Of a DNA stretch of 5,574 nucleotides, positions 1 to 5,212 are shown piece by piece (the first letter of the stretch is position 1; every line of letters starts with the position of its first letter). Position numbers and translations under genes: made by a program. This DNA comes from RGIG5472 sp051867635 (GTDB taxonomy: Bacteria > Bacillota > Clostridia > Oscillospirales > Oscillospiraceae). The stretch lies in NCBI GenBank assembly GCA_051867635.1, contig JBJDYT010000035.1, positions 1 to 5,574 on the forward strand, given 5' to 3'. Under the pieces are notes generated by a model. The model was not told the origin of the DNA and did no database searches. It was given only the letters and a program-made list of their open reading frames with translations.

Positions 1-755
1 TGGGCGTGAACATCGAGGAGATGCTCATCTCCCAGCCGGACACCGGCGAGCAGGCTCTGGAGATCACCGAGGCGCTGGTGCGCTCCGGCGCCATCGACGT
101 GGTGGTGGTGGACTCCGTGGCGGCGCTGGTGCCCCGGGCGGAGATTGAGGGCGAGATGGGCGACAGCTTCGTGGGCCTGCACGCCCGCCTCATGAGCCAG
201 GCGCTGCGCAAGCTTGCCGGAGTCATCAGCAAGACCAACTGCATCGTGGTGTTCATCAACCAGCTCCGCGAGAAGGTGGGCGTCATGTACGGCAACCCTG
301 AGGTCACCACCGGCGGCCGGGCGCTGAAGTTCTATGCCTCCGTCCGCATCGACGTGCGCCGCGTGGAGGCGCTGAAGAACGGCCAGGAGGTGGTGGGCAA
401 CCGCACCCGGGCCAAGATCGTGAAGAACAAGGTGGCCCCGCCCTTCCGGGAGGCGGAGTTCGACATCATGTATGGCGAGGGCATCTCCCGGGAGGGAGAG
501 CTGGTGGACCTGGGCGTGAAGCTGGACCTGCTGCAGAAGTCCGGCTCCTGGTACTCCATGGGCGAGCTGCGCATCGGCCAGGGCCGCGACGCGGCCAAGG
601 CCTGGCTGAAGGCGAATCCCGAGGAGGCCGACCGGCTGGAGGCCGCCATCCGCAAGGACTTCCACAAGCTCATGACCGGCCAGGCCAAGATCGCCGCCCG
701 GGCGGCGGGCCGCGCGGTGGACGTCTCCGCGGACGATTTCAACGATGAGGATTGA
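1..755 (+). CDS. recA: RecA recombinase, C-terminal two thirds (5' partial)
   Basis: This is the DNA-dependent ATPase that forms filaments on single-stranded DNA, drives strand exchange and stimulates LexA self-cleavage. The reading frame enters with the third base as a codon start, so the gene begins upstream; the GTG at 6 is an internal Val codon in the family stretch LGVNIEEML, not a start. Roughly the first 110 residues, including the Walker A loop, are outside the window. Visible in order are SQPDTGEQALEI, the Walker B strand VVVVDSVAAL, the loop L1 region (EIEGEMGDSFVGLHARLMSQ), the FINQLREKVGVMYGNPE block leading into loop L2, TTGGRALKFYAS, and the C-terminal domain with GELVDLGVK and KIGQG-like RIGQG. 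It ends in a short acidic tail (DDFNDED), as RecA usually does. The last 11 bp overlap recX. The SOS operator, if there is one, would lie upstream. Identity is certain. Confidence 0.98.
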   Translation, partial: GVNIEEMLISQPDTGEQALEITEALVRSGAIDVVVVDSVAALVPRAEIEGEMGDSFVGLHARLMSQALRKLAGVISKTNCIVVFINQLREKVGVMYGNPEVTTGGRALKFYASVRIDVRRVEALKNGQEVVGNRTRAKIVKNKVAPPFREAEFDIMYGEGISREGELVDLGVKLDLLQKSGSWYSMGELRIGQGRDAAKAWLKANPEEADRLEAAIRKDFHKLMTGQAKIAARAAGRAVDVSADDFNDED

Positions 756-1371
756 CCGGCTGGAGCCGTCGAAGCGGAAGCAGGGCCGCATCCTGGCCTA
801 TCTCTCCGACGGCTCGATCCTGAAGCTGACGGAGCAGGAGCTGCTGGACCATGGCCTGCGCGCCGGCGACGAGCTGACGGAGGAGCAGCTTGCGCAGCTG
901 CGCGCCTCCGCCGGCTGCTCCGACGCCAAGGCCGAGGCCGCCCGGCTGCTGGGGCGAAAGCCCATGTCCCGGGCGGACCTGGAGAAAAAGCTCCGCCAGC
1001 GCGGCGCCTCCGAGACCGAGACGGCTTACGCCGCCGAGTGGCTCACCGCCATCGGCGCGCTGGACGACGAGGCCTACGCGGCGCTGCTGGTGCGCCATTA
1101 CAGCGCCTCCGGCTACGGCCCCGCCCGCTGCCGGGAGGAGCTGCGCCGCCACGGGGTGGACCGGGAGCTCTGGGAGGAGGCCCTGGCGGGCGCGCCGAGT
1201 GCGGAGGAGACCATCGCCCGGGTGCTGCGCAGCCGCTGGAAGGGCCGGCAGCCGGATGAAAAGGAGCTGAAACGGGCCTCCGACGCGCTGCTGCGCCGGG
1301 GGTTTTCCTGGGGCGACGTCCGCGCCGCCCTGCAAAGCTATACGGACGCCGAGCTGGAGATGGAGCTGTGA
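745..1371 (+). CDS. recX: RecX, regulatory protein of RecA
   Basis: RecX binds along RecA filaments and modulates, usually restrains, their activity. The 208-residue product has the Firmicutes layout. An N-terminal beta-type segment (about 1-50, with GRILAYLSDGSILKL and LRAGDEL) is followed by three-helix RecX repeats. The best conserved stretch is about 64-145: AARLLGRKPMSRADLEKKL, a G-A-L-DDEAYA turn (104-112), then RHYSASGYGPARCREELRRHGV. A third, weaker repeat fills 150-205. The length lies between the short enterobacterial form and the longer Bacillus form. The ATG lies inside the end of recA (11-bp overlap), and no good Shine-Dalgarno sequence precedes it. Translation is therefore probably coupled to recA, which would tie RecX output to RecA output. 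The recA-recX pairing independently supports the call. Confidence 0.93.
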   Translation: MRIDRLEPSKRKQGRILAYLSDGSILKLTEQELLDHGLRAGDELTEEQLAQLRASAGCSDAKAEAARLLGRKPMSRADLEKKLRQRGASETETAYAAEWLTAIGALDDEAYAALLVRHYSASGYGPARCREELRRHGVDRELWEEALAGAPSAEETIARVLRSRWKGRQPDEKELKRASDALLRRGFSWGDVRAALQSYTDAELEMEL

Positions 1372-1403
1372 CGGCTCCCGCCCCGGCGGCGCACCTTACA
1401 TAC

Positions 1404-1410
1404 GGGAGGA
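1404..1410 (+). promoter_or_regulatory. Ribosome binding site fixing the TTG start of rimO
   Basis: GGGAGGA sits 7 nt before a TTG codon at 1418-1420. No ATG or GTG in the same frame gives a full-length product with comparable spacing. The protein read from TTG (HYNVAFISLGCAKN) starts just where RimO proteins start. The site therefore decides the start. No terminator or promoter is evident in the 46-bp recX-rimO gap, so rimO is probably cotranscribed with recA-recX. Confidence 0.8.
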
Positions 1411-1417
1411 CGATACC

Positions 1418-2749
1418 TTGCACTATAACGTTGCATTCATATCCCTTGGCTGCGCCAAGAACCTGGTGAACTGCGAGCAGATGATGGCGCTGGTGGAGGC
1501 GGCGGGACACAGCCTGCGGCAGGACCCGGAGGGGGCCGACGTGGCGGTGGTGAACACCTGCGGCTTCATCGACAGCGCCAAGGAGGAGGCCATTGCCAAC
1601 ATCCTCGCCATGGCGGAGCTGAAGCAGGAGGGAAAGCTCAAAAAGCTCATCGTCACGGGCTGCCTTTCCCAGCGCTACGCCGGCGAGATCGAGACGGAGC
1701 TGCCGGAGGTGGACGGCATCCTCGGCACCGGCAGCTACGGAAAGATCGTGGAGGGCGTGGAAGCGGTCATGGCGGGAGAGAGCTACCGCAGCTTCGGCGA
1801 CATCTCCGCCCCGGTGGAGGAGTATGACCGGGTGCTGACCACGCCGCCCTGGACGGCCTATCTCCGCATCGCGGAGGGCTGCGACAACCGCTGCGCCTAC
1901 TGCATCATCCCCGCCCTCCGGGGCCGTTACCGCAGCCGTGCCATGGAGGATATCCTGGCGGAAGCCAGGGGCCTGGCCCTGCGGGGCGTAAAGGAGATCA
2001 TCGTGGTGGCCCAGGATATCACCCGCTACGGCGTGGACCGGTACGGCAGGCGCCGCCTCAGCGAGCTGCTGCGTGAGCTTTGTAAGCTCAATTTCCACTG
2101 GGTCCGCCTGCACTACCTCTATCCCGACGAGCTGGACGACGAGCTCATCCGCACCATCGCGGAGGAGCCGAAGATCTTGAAATACCTGGATATCCCCATC
2201 CAGCACTGTAACGACACGGTGCTGCGGAAGATGCACCGCCGGGGCGACAAGCAGTTTCTGCTGGACCTCTTTGCGAAGCTGAAGCGCCAGATCCCCGGCG
2301 CGGTGTTCCGCACGAGCCTCATCACCGGCCTTCCCGGCGAGGGAGAGGCGGAGTTCGAGGAGCTTTGCGATTTCCTCTCCGAGGTGAAGCTGCAGCGCGC
2401 GGGCGTGTTCCCCTTCTCGCCGGAGGAGGGGACCGAGGCGGCGGAGATGGAGCACGTGGACACGGAGGAGGCCCAGCGCCGCGCGGAGCTGCTGGTGGAT
2501 GTGCAGAGCCGCATCATCGACGAGTATAACGAGGCCCAGCAGGGCCGGGTGCTGGAGGTGCTGTGCGAGGGCTTCGATCCCCAGGCCCAGTGCTTTACGG
2601 GCCGCAGCTACGCCGAGTCCCCGGACATCGACGGGCGCATCTATTTCACCGCGGAGCGGGAAATTTCCGCCGGGAGCTTCGTTTCCGTCCGCATCACGGG
2701 CGTGATGGACGGCGAGCTCACGGGCGAGGTTTGGGAGGAAAACACATGA
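1418..2749 (+). CDS. rimO: Ribosomal protein S12 methylthiotransferase RimO
   Basis: RimO is a radical-SAM enzyme with two iron-sulfur clusters that adds a methylthio group to a conserved Asp of ribosomal protein S12. The 443-residue product has the usual length. Its N-terminal UPF0004-type domain carries the auxiliary-cluster cysteines C12 (SLGCAKN), C48 (NTCGFIDSA) and C82 (TGCLSQRY). The radical-SAM core has CxxxCxxC at C155, C159 and C162 (GCDNRCAYC). A C-terminal TRAM domain spans about 376-441. RimO rather than MiaB is indicated by SLGCxKN, YLDIPIQHCNDTVLRKMHR (257-274), RTSLITGLPGE (298-308), SPEEGTEAAEM and SPDIDGRIYF. A small oddity is N18-C19-E20, where DSE is common, which adds one more cysteine near the cluster. 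Translation starts at TTG behind a strong ribosome binding site. The stop overlaps the pgsA start (ATGA), implying coupling. Confidence 0.96.
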   Translation: MHYNVAFISLGCAKNLVNCEQMMALVEAAGHSLRQDPEGADVAVVNTCGFIDSAKEEAIANILAMAELKQEGKLKKLIVTGCLSQRYAGEIETELPEVDGILGTGSYGKIVEGVEAVMAGESYRSFGDISAPVEEYDRVLTTPPWTAYLRIAEGCDNRCAYCIIPALRGRYRSRAMEDILAEARGLALRGVKEIIVVAQDITRYGVDRYGRRRLSELLRELCKLNFHWVRLHYLYPDELDDELIRTIAEEPKILKYLDIPIQHCNDTVLRKMHRRGDKQFLLDLFAKLKRQIPGAVFRTSLITGLPGEGEAEFEELCDFLSEVKLQRAGVFPFSPEEGTEAAEMEHVDTEEAQRRAELLVDVQSRIIDEYNEAQQGRVLEVLCEGFDPQAQCFTGRSYAESPDIDGRIYFTAEREISAGSFVSVRITGVMDGELTGEVWEENT

Positions 2750-3294
2750 AAATGACGCTTGCCAATAAGCTGACGGTGCTGCGCATCGCCCTGATCCCCG
2801 TGTTTCTGGTGCTGCTGTACTGGGGCTTTCCCGGCTGCCGGTACGCGGCTCTCGCCGTATTCATCATCGCGAGCCTGACGGACTTTGCCGACGGCTACAT
2901 CGCCCGGCACTATAACCAGATCACCAACATCGGCAAGTTCATGGATCCTCTCGCGGATAAGATGCTGGTCATGGCCGCCATGTGCTATTTTGTGGAGTGC
3001 GGGCAGATGCCCGGCTGGGTGCTGGCCATCGTGCTGCTGCGGGAGTTCGCCGTGTCCGGCATGCGGCTTTGCGCCGTGGAGCAGGGCCGGGTCATCGCGG
3101 CGGCCTGGTCGGGGAAGATCAAGACCTCCTGCACCATGGTGGCTCTCTGCGTCATGATGCTGACGGCGGAGAGCTGGTTCCCCGCGGGCCGGACCGTGGA
3201 CCTGGTGTGCGAGGCCGTGATCCTGGTGACCACGGTGTACTCGGGCGTGGAGTATTTCGCAAAGAACCTGGACGTGTTCCGGGAGGGCCGGTGA
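2746..3294 (+). CDS. pgsA: CDP-diacylglycerol--glycerol-3-phosphate 3-phosphatidyltransferase PgsA
   Basis: This integral membrane enzyme makes phosphatidylglycerolphosphate from CDP-diacylglycerol and glycerol-3-phosphate, the committed step to phosphatidylglycerol and cardiolipin. The 182-residue product has the normal length. The full CDP-alcohol phosphatidyltransferase motif is present: D46, D49-G50, A53-R54, G63, D67 and D71, with spacing DG-x2-AR-x8-G-x3-D-x3-D. The N-terminal MTLANKLTVLRIALIPVF is typical of PgsA. Hydrophobic segments lie at about 12-27, 32-45, 73-83, 88-107, 127-140 and 152-168. The start is the ATG overlapping the rimO stop by 4 bp, with GGGAGGA 6 nt upstream. It is the last gene of its unit, followed within 13 nt by a strong terminator hairpin. 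A different CDP-alcohol transferase (for example a phosphatidylserine synthase) is possible but less likely, given the length and the N-terminus. Confidence 0.93.
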   Translation: MKMTLANKLTVLRIALIPVFLVLLYWGFPGCRYAALAVFIIASLTDFADGYIARHYNQITNIGKFMDPLADKMLVMAAMCYFVECGQMPGWVLAIVLLREFAVSGMRLCAVEQGRVIAAAWSGKIKTSCTMVALCVMMLTAESWFPAGRTVDLVCEAVILVTTVYSGVEYFAKNLDVFREGR

Positions 3295-3306
3295 TAAAAA
3301 AGCAGA

Positions 3307-3340
3307 GGGGACGGAGCCGCCGCGGCTCCGTCCCCTTTTT
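3307..3340 (+). terminator. Intrinsic terminator after pgsA
   Basis: A perfect 12-bp GC-rich stem (3307-3318 with 3324-3335) and a 5-nt loop are followed directly by TTTTT (3336-3340). It starts 13 nt after the pgsA stop and closes the recA-recX-rimO-pgsA unit. Confidence 0.93.
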
Positions 3341-3382
3341 CGGCCGCCAGTATGCAGCAAGGGGAAAACAGCCCATACGGCC

Positions 3383-3411
3383 TTGCTTTTCAGTGGGCAG
3401 CTTGTTATACT
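3383..3411 (+). promoter_or_regulatory. Sigma-A-type promoter of the orphan membrane protein gene
   Basis: A TTGCTT -35 element (3383-3388) and a TATACT -10 element (3406-3411) are separated by exactly 17 bp. The -10 matches consensus at 5 of 6 positions and the -35 at 3 of 6. It lies just downstream of the pgsA terminator, where a new unit would begin. Transcription would start near 3418, giving a leader of about 187 nt before the next gene. Confidence 0.65.
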
Positions 3412-3604
3412 ACAATCACAAAAAGGAAATAACTGGGATTCGCAGAGGGCGATACGTATGCGAAAGGCAAGCCGGTAAGTTTCCCGCAAAAGAACGCCGC
3501 CAAAACCGCGGTGAAAGTTTCCCTTGTCAGTATGTCAGACAGTCTCCGCAGCTTTCCAGCGGCGCAGCCGCCGCATACGATGGATTGATGGGAGGAAAAG
3601 AAGT
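3412..3604 (+). other. Long untranslated leader, possibly structured, unclassified
   Basis: About 190 nt separate the predicted transcription start from the next ATG, and no convincing gene lies in them. Visible structure includes a 6-bp stem (3439-3444 with 3459-3464) around a 14-nt loop containing the palindrome ATACGTAT. The 9-mer AAGTTTCCC occurs twice (3477-3485 and 3515-3523). A small GC hairpin (3559-3563 with 3567-3571) is also present. A six-codon ATG frame (3458-3478, MRKASR) has a weak purine stretch upstream. I compared it by eye with c-di-GMP, fluoride, ZTP, TPP and glycine riboswitch cores and found no match. No terminator-like hairpin with a T-run is present, so any control would more likely act on translation or stability. 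It may simply be a plain 5' untranslated region. Confidence 0.4.
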
Positions 3605-4099
3605 ATGGATACTGAGAAGAACATCACGGCTTCCTACGGAAGCACCCTCCGGGGCTTCTGGGTCTGGAGCGCGGTCGAGGGCGGGTACCGTGCGGCCCTC
3701 GGCCTCTACGCCTGTGCCTCTTCCGACTCGCAGATCTGGTGGAGCGCCACCGTCAGGCGGCTCATCCCCTCCTTCCTCACGGTGATGCTCCTGATCGCGG
3801 CCTGCGTCCTCCTGCACAGGGGGGCGGAGTCGCGGGTGCCCCGCTGTCTGGCCGGCGGCGCGCTGCTGCTCGCCGTCCTCGGCGCCCTCTGCACCGTCTG
3901 CGGCATGGTCTTCTGGACCCGGGAGCTGCCGCGGCTCTGTCTCGCCTGCAGCGCCCTGCAGATCCCGCTGGGGATCCTGCTGGCGGTTTTGTGCGGGCTC
4001 GCTATGAAAAAGTCCGCCGTGCCGCCCGTCTGGGAGGAACGGGCGGAGAAGCTGCTGCAGCGGGAGGAGGAGAACCGGCGGCGCGGCAGGGAGCAATAG
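3605..4099 (+). CDS. Unrecognised small membrane protein with charged C-terminal tail
   Basis: I do not recognise this 164-residue product. Clear hydrophobic segments lie at about 53-70, 81-104 and 111-134. A weaker one at 17-38 (GFWVWSAVEGGYRAALG) could be a fourth span, which would put both ends in the cytoplasm. Lys135-Lys136 and a charged, probably helical tail (144-164, ERAEKLLQREEENRRR) follow the last segment. It has eight cysteines, including two CxxC pairs (C96/C99 and C112/C115) in the last two segments, and six tryptophans. The ATG was chosen because GGGAGG (3590-3595) lies 9 nt upstream; in-frame extension to a TTG at 3524 lacks a ribosome site. Its own promoter and terminator make it monocistronic. 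Leucine codons are split about evenly between CTC and CTG, and Val favours GTC, whereas recA clearly prefers CTG and GTG. This suggests lower expression or a different history. GC-rich third positions still support real coding. Confidence 0.75.
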   Translation: MDTEKNITASYGSTLRGFWVWSAVEGGYRAALGLYACASSDSQIWWSATVRRLIPSFLTVMLLIAACVLLHRGAESRVPRCLAGGALLLAVLGALCTVCGMVFWTRELPRLCLACSALQIPLGILLAVLCGLAMKKSAVPPVWEERAEKLLQREEENRRRGREQ

Positions 4100-4146
4100 C
4101 GCTGCCCCGTTTGCATGGCGGTGTGCCCATACCGTTCATAAACAAG

Positions 4147-4177
4147 GGGAGCCGTGAAACCGCGGCTCCCTTTTTTT
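4147..4177 (+). terminator. Intrinsic terminator of the membrane protein unit
   Basis: A 10-bp stem (4147-4156 with 4161-4170, including one G-U pair) closes an AAAC loop and runs straight into seven T residues (4171-4177). It lies 48 nt after the preceding stop codon and isolates the cysteine operon that follows. Confidence 0.93.
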
Positions 4178-4211
4178 GCCTCTCCGCCCGTGCGCTTTCG
4201 GACGCTTTTTC

Positions 4212-4240
4212 TTGACACGCGGACGCGCTTGTGCTAATAT
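4212..4240 (+). promoter_or_regulatory. Sigma-A promoter of the cysE-cysS operon
   Basis: A perfect TTGACA -35 (4212-4217) and a TAATAT -10 (4235-4240) are spaced by 17 bp. Transcription would begin around 4247, about 16 nt before the base of T-box Stem I. With a promoter this strong, control is expected mainly at the leader. The spacer contains CGCG-GA-CGCG, but nothing shows that it is an operator. Confidence 0.9.
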
Positions 4241-4437
4241 CATAGCAATAGTGAGTTGTTTTGGCGATGAAAGGGAAAAGTAAGACCATCCGCCGCGTGA
4301 CAGAGAGTGCCCGCCTTGGCTGCAAGCGGGGACCACTGCGTGCCGGTCTGAAATGCGCCCCGGAGCCGTCGGGAGAGGAAATGCTCCCGCGTGCGGCCGC
4401 GTTAAGGCCTGAGCCGGTGTTGGCTGGTGAGCGAAAC

Positions 4438-4469
4438 ATGAGAGTGGAACCGCGTTTTACGCCTCTCAT
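4438..4469 (+). promoter_or_regulatory. T-box antiterminator
   Basis: Helix A1 is 4438-4444 (ATGAGAG) paired with 4463-4469 (CTCTCAT). The 7-nt bulge TGGAACC (4445-4451) would bind the free CCA end of uncharged tRNA. Helix A2 is GCG 4452-4454 with CGC 4460-4462 around a TTTTA loop. The 3' strand of A1 is also the 5' arm of the terminator, so the two folds exclude each other. Confidence 0.92.
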
Positions 4470-4496
4470 ACCCTAAGGCGGGTATGGGGGCTTTTT
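4463..4496 (+). terminator. Conditional terminator of the Cys T-box
   Basis: An 11-bp stem (4463-4473 with 4480-4490, two G-U pairs) has a TAAGGC loop and is followed by C and TTTTT (4492-4496). It forms when charged tRNA-Cys leaves the antiterminator unstabilised, stopping transcription 48 nt before the cysE start. Confidence 0.92.
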
Positions 4497-4521
4497 CTTT
4501 TGCCTCTCTTTTCGCACCAAC

Positions 4522-4530
4522 GGAGAGGAG
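4522..4530 (+). promoter_or_regulatory. Ribosome binding site of cysE with long spacing
   Basis: GGAGAGGAG ends 13 nt before the ATG at 4544, longer than the 6-9 nt seen at the other starts here. The spacer holds a run of six T residues. No in-frame ATG, GTG or TTG start lies closer, so the long spacing seems real. Confidence 0.6.
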
Positions 4531-4543
4531 AACCTTTTTTATC

Positions 4544-5212
4544 ATGCTTGGAAGACTTTTTGGAAGGATCGATGAGACCCTGCGGGCGTATCTTGCCCGC
4601 GACCCCGCCGCCGGCAGCCGGCTGGAGGTGCTGCTGCTGTATCCCGGCGTGTTCGCTACCTTCAACCACCGCATCGCCCACTGGCTGTACTGTCAGGACC
4701 TGCGTTTTCTGGCCCGCCTCGTCTCCCAGTGGAGCCGCTTTTGGACCGGCATCGAGATCCACCCCGGGGCGAAGATCGGCCGCCGCCTGGTCATTGACCA
4801 CGGCAGCGGCATCGTCATCGGCGAGACCGCGGAGATCGGAAACGACGTGCTGCTGTACCAGGGCTGTACCCTGGGCGGCACCGGCAAGGAGCGGGGCAAG
4901 CGCCATCCCACCATCGGCGACCATGTGATGGTGGGCAGCGGCGCCAAGGTGCTGGGCCCCATCCACGTGGGGGACTTCGCCCGCATCGCCGCCGGCGCGG
5001 TGGTGCTGGCGGACGTGCCGGAGGACAGCACCGCCGTGGGCGTCCCCGCCCGGGTGGTCCGCATCGCGGGGCAGCCCGTCCGCCCCGCGGAGGAGGTGGA
5101 CCAGATCCACGTGGAGGACCCGGTGCAGCTGGAGCTGGAGGAGCTGCGACAGCGCCTTGCCATACTGGAGAAAAAACTGGAGGAAAAGGAGAACCGCCAT
5201 GTATCTGTATAA
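4544..5212 (+). CDS. cysE: Serine O-acetyltransferase CysE
   Basis: CysE transfers acetyl from acetyl-CoA to L-serine, giving O-acetylserine, the direct precursor of cysteine. It is a soluble left-handed beta-helix enzyme. The 222-residue product is the short Firmicutes type, lacking much of the helical N-terminal domain of the enterobacterial enzyme. Visible features are YPGVFATFNHRIAHWLY (33-49), the start of the hexapeptide repeats at GIEIHPGAKIG (69-79), the catalytic D85-H86 pair in IDHGSGIVIGET, GCTLGGTGKERGKRHP with the second active-site His H121, and repeats running to VGVPARVV. The tail (about 193-217) is strongly charged and predicted coiled coil (LELEELRQRLAILEKKLEE), ending HVSV. 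An in-frame ATG at 4484 was rejected because it lies inside the T-box terminator. The gene is controlled by the Cys T-box and overlaps cysS by 14 bp. Confidence 0.96.
   Translation: MLGRLFGRIDETLRAYLARDPAAGSRLEVLLLYPGVFATFNHRIAHWLYCQDLRFLARLVSQWSRFWTGIEIHPGAKIGRRLVIDHGSGIVIGETAEIGNDVLLYQGCTLGGTGKERGKRHPTIGDHVMVGSGAKVLGPIHVGDFARIAAGAVVLADVPEDSTAVGVPARVVRIAGQPVRPAEEVDQIHVEDPVQLELEELRQRLAILEKKLEEKENRHVSV

Larger units (their letters stand above)
4260..4496 (+). promoter_or_regulatory. T-box riboswitch, tRNA-Cys specific (specifier UGC)
   Basis: This transcribed leader senses uncharged tRNA-Cys. Stem I base: GGC 4263-4265 pairs with GCC 4365-4367. The kink-turn strand GATGA (4266-4270) faces CGGAG (4361-4365), and GGG 4273-4275 pairs with CCC 4358-4360. 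The specifier loop has AGTA (4279-4282) on the 5' side and GAAATGC (4350-4356) on the 3' side. It is closed by AGACC 4283-4287 with GGTCT 4345-4349, which places TGC (4354-4356, Cys) in the specifier position. Above it are CGC-GTG pairing (4294-4299 with 4334-4340), an AGAGAG bulge region near 4302-4307, and a distal hairpin (4310-4314 with 4326-4330). A linker hairpin pairs 4371-4375 with 4384-4388. The conserved T-box AGAGTGGAACCGCG is at 4441-4454, followed by the terminator. The two downstream genes, both about cysteine, agree with the specifier. Confidence 0.96.

Noticed and set aside
6..8. GTG as the start of a short RecA-like gene
   Set aside because: The frame is open to the window edge and the preceding codons continue the RecA family sequence, so this is an internal Val.
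1043..2455. A 470-codon open frame on the minus strand across recX and rimO
   Set aside because: It lies antisense to two clearly identified genes, its product is low-complexity (runs of Arg, Pro, Ala) and resembles no family. Long antisense frames are expected in GC-rich coding DNA.
3296..3340. Bidirectional terminator after pgsA (A-run before the stem)
   Set aside because: The A-run is separated from the stem by 5 nt and there is no minus-strand gene to terminate; one-direction use is enough.
3435..3523. Possible c-di-GMP (GEMM), fluoride or ZTP riboswitch in the leader
   Set aside because: Short stretches look similar (CGCAGAGGGC, GGCAAGCC), but the invariant cores and their order are missing.
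3532..3588. Open frame of 18 codons (MSDSLRSFPAAQ...) in the leader before the membrane protein
   Set aside because: No Shine-Dalgarno sequence precedes it and the composition is unremarkable; probably chance.
3524..3604. TTG start extending the membrane protein by 27 residues
   Set aside because: There is no ribosome site before the TTG, while the ATG at 3605 has GGGAGG at good spacing. The extension is Arg-rich and not membrane-like.
4218..4227. CGCG-GA-CGCG inverted repeat in the cysE promoter spacer as an operator
   Set aside because: It is very short, GC-rich and likely by chance; the T-box already accounts for regulation.
4484..4543. Upstream in-frame ATG that would extend cysE by 20 residues
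   Set aside because: It lies inside the T-box terminator stem, has no ribosome site, and the extension does not look like a CysE N-terminus.
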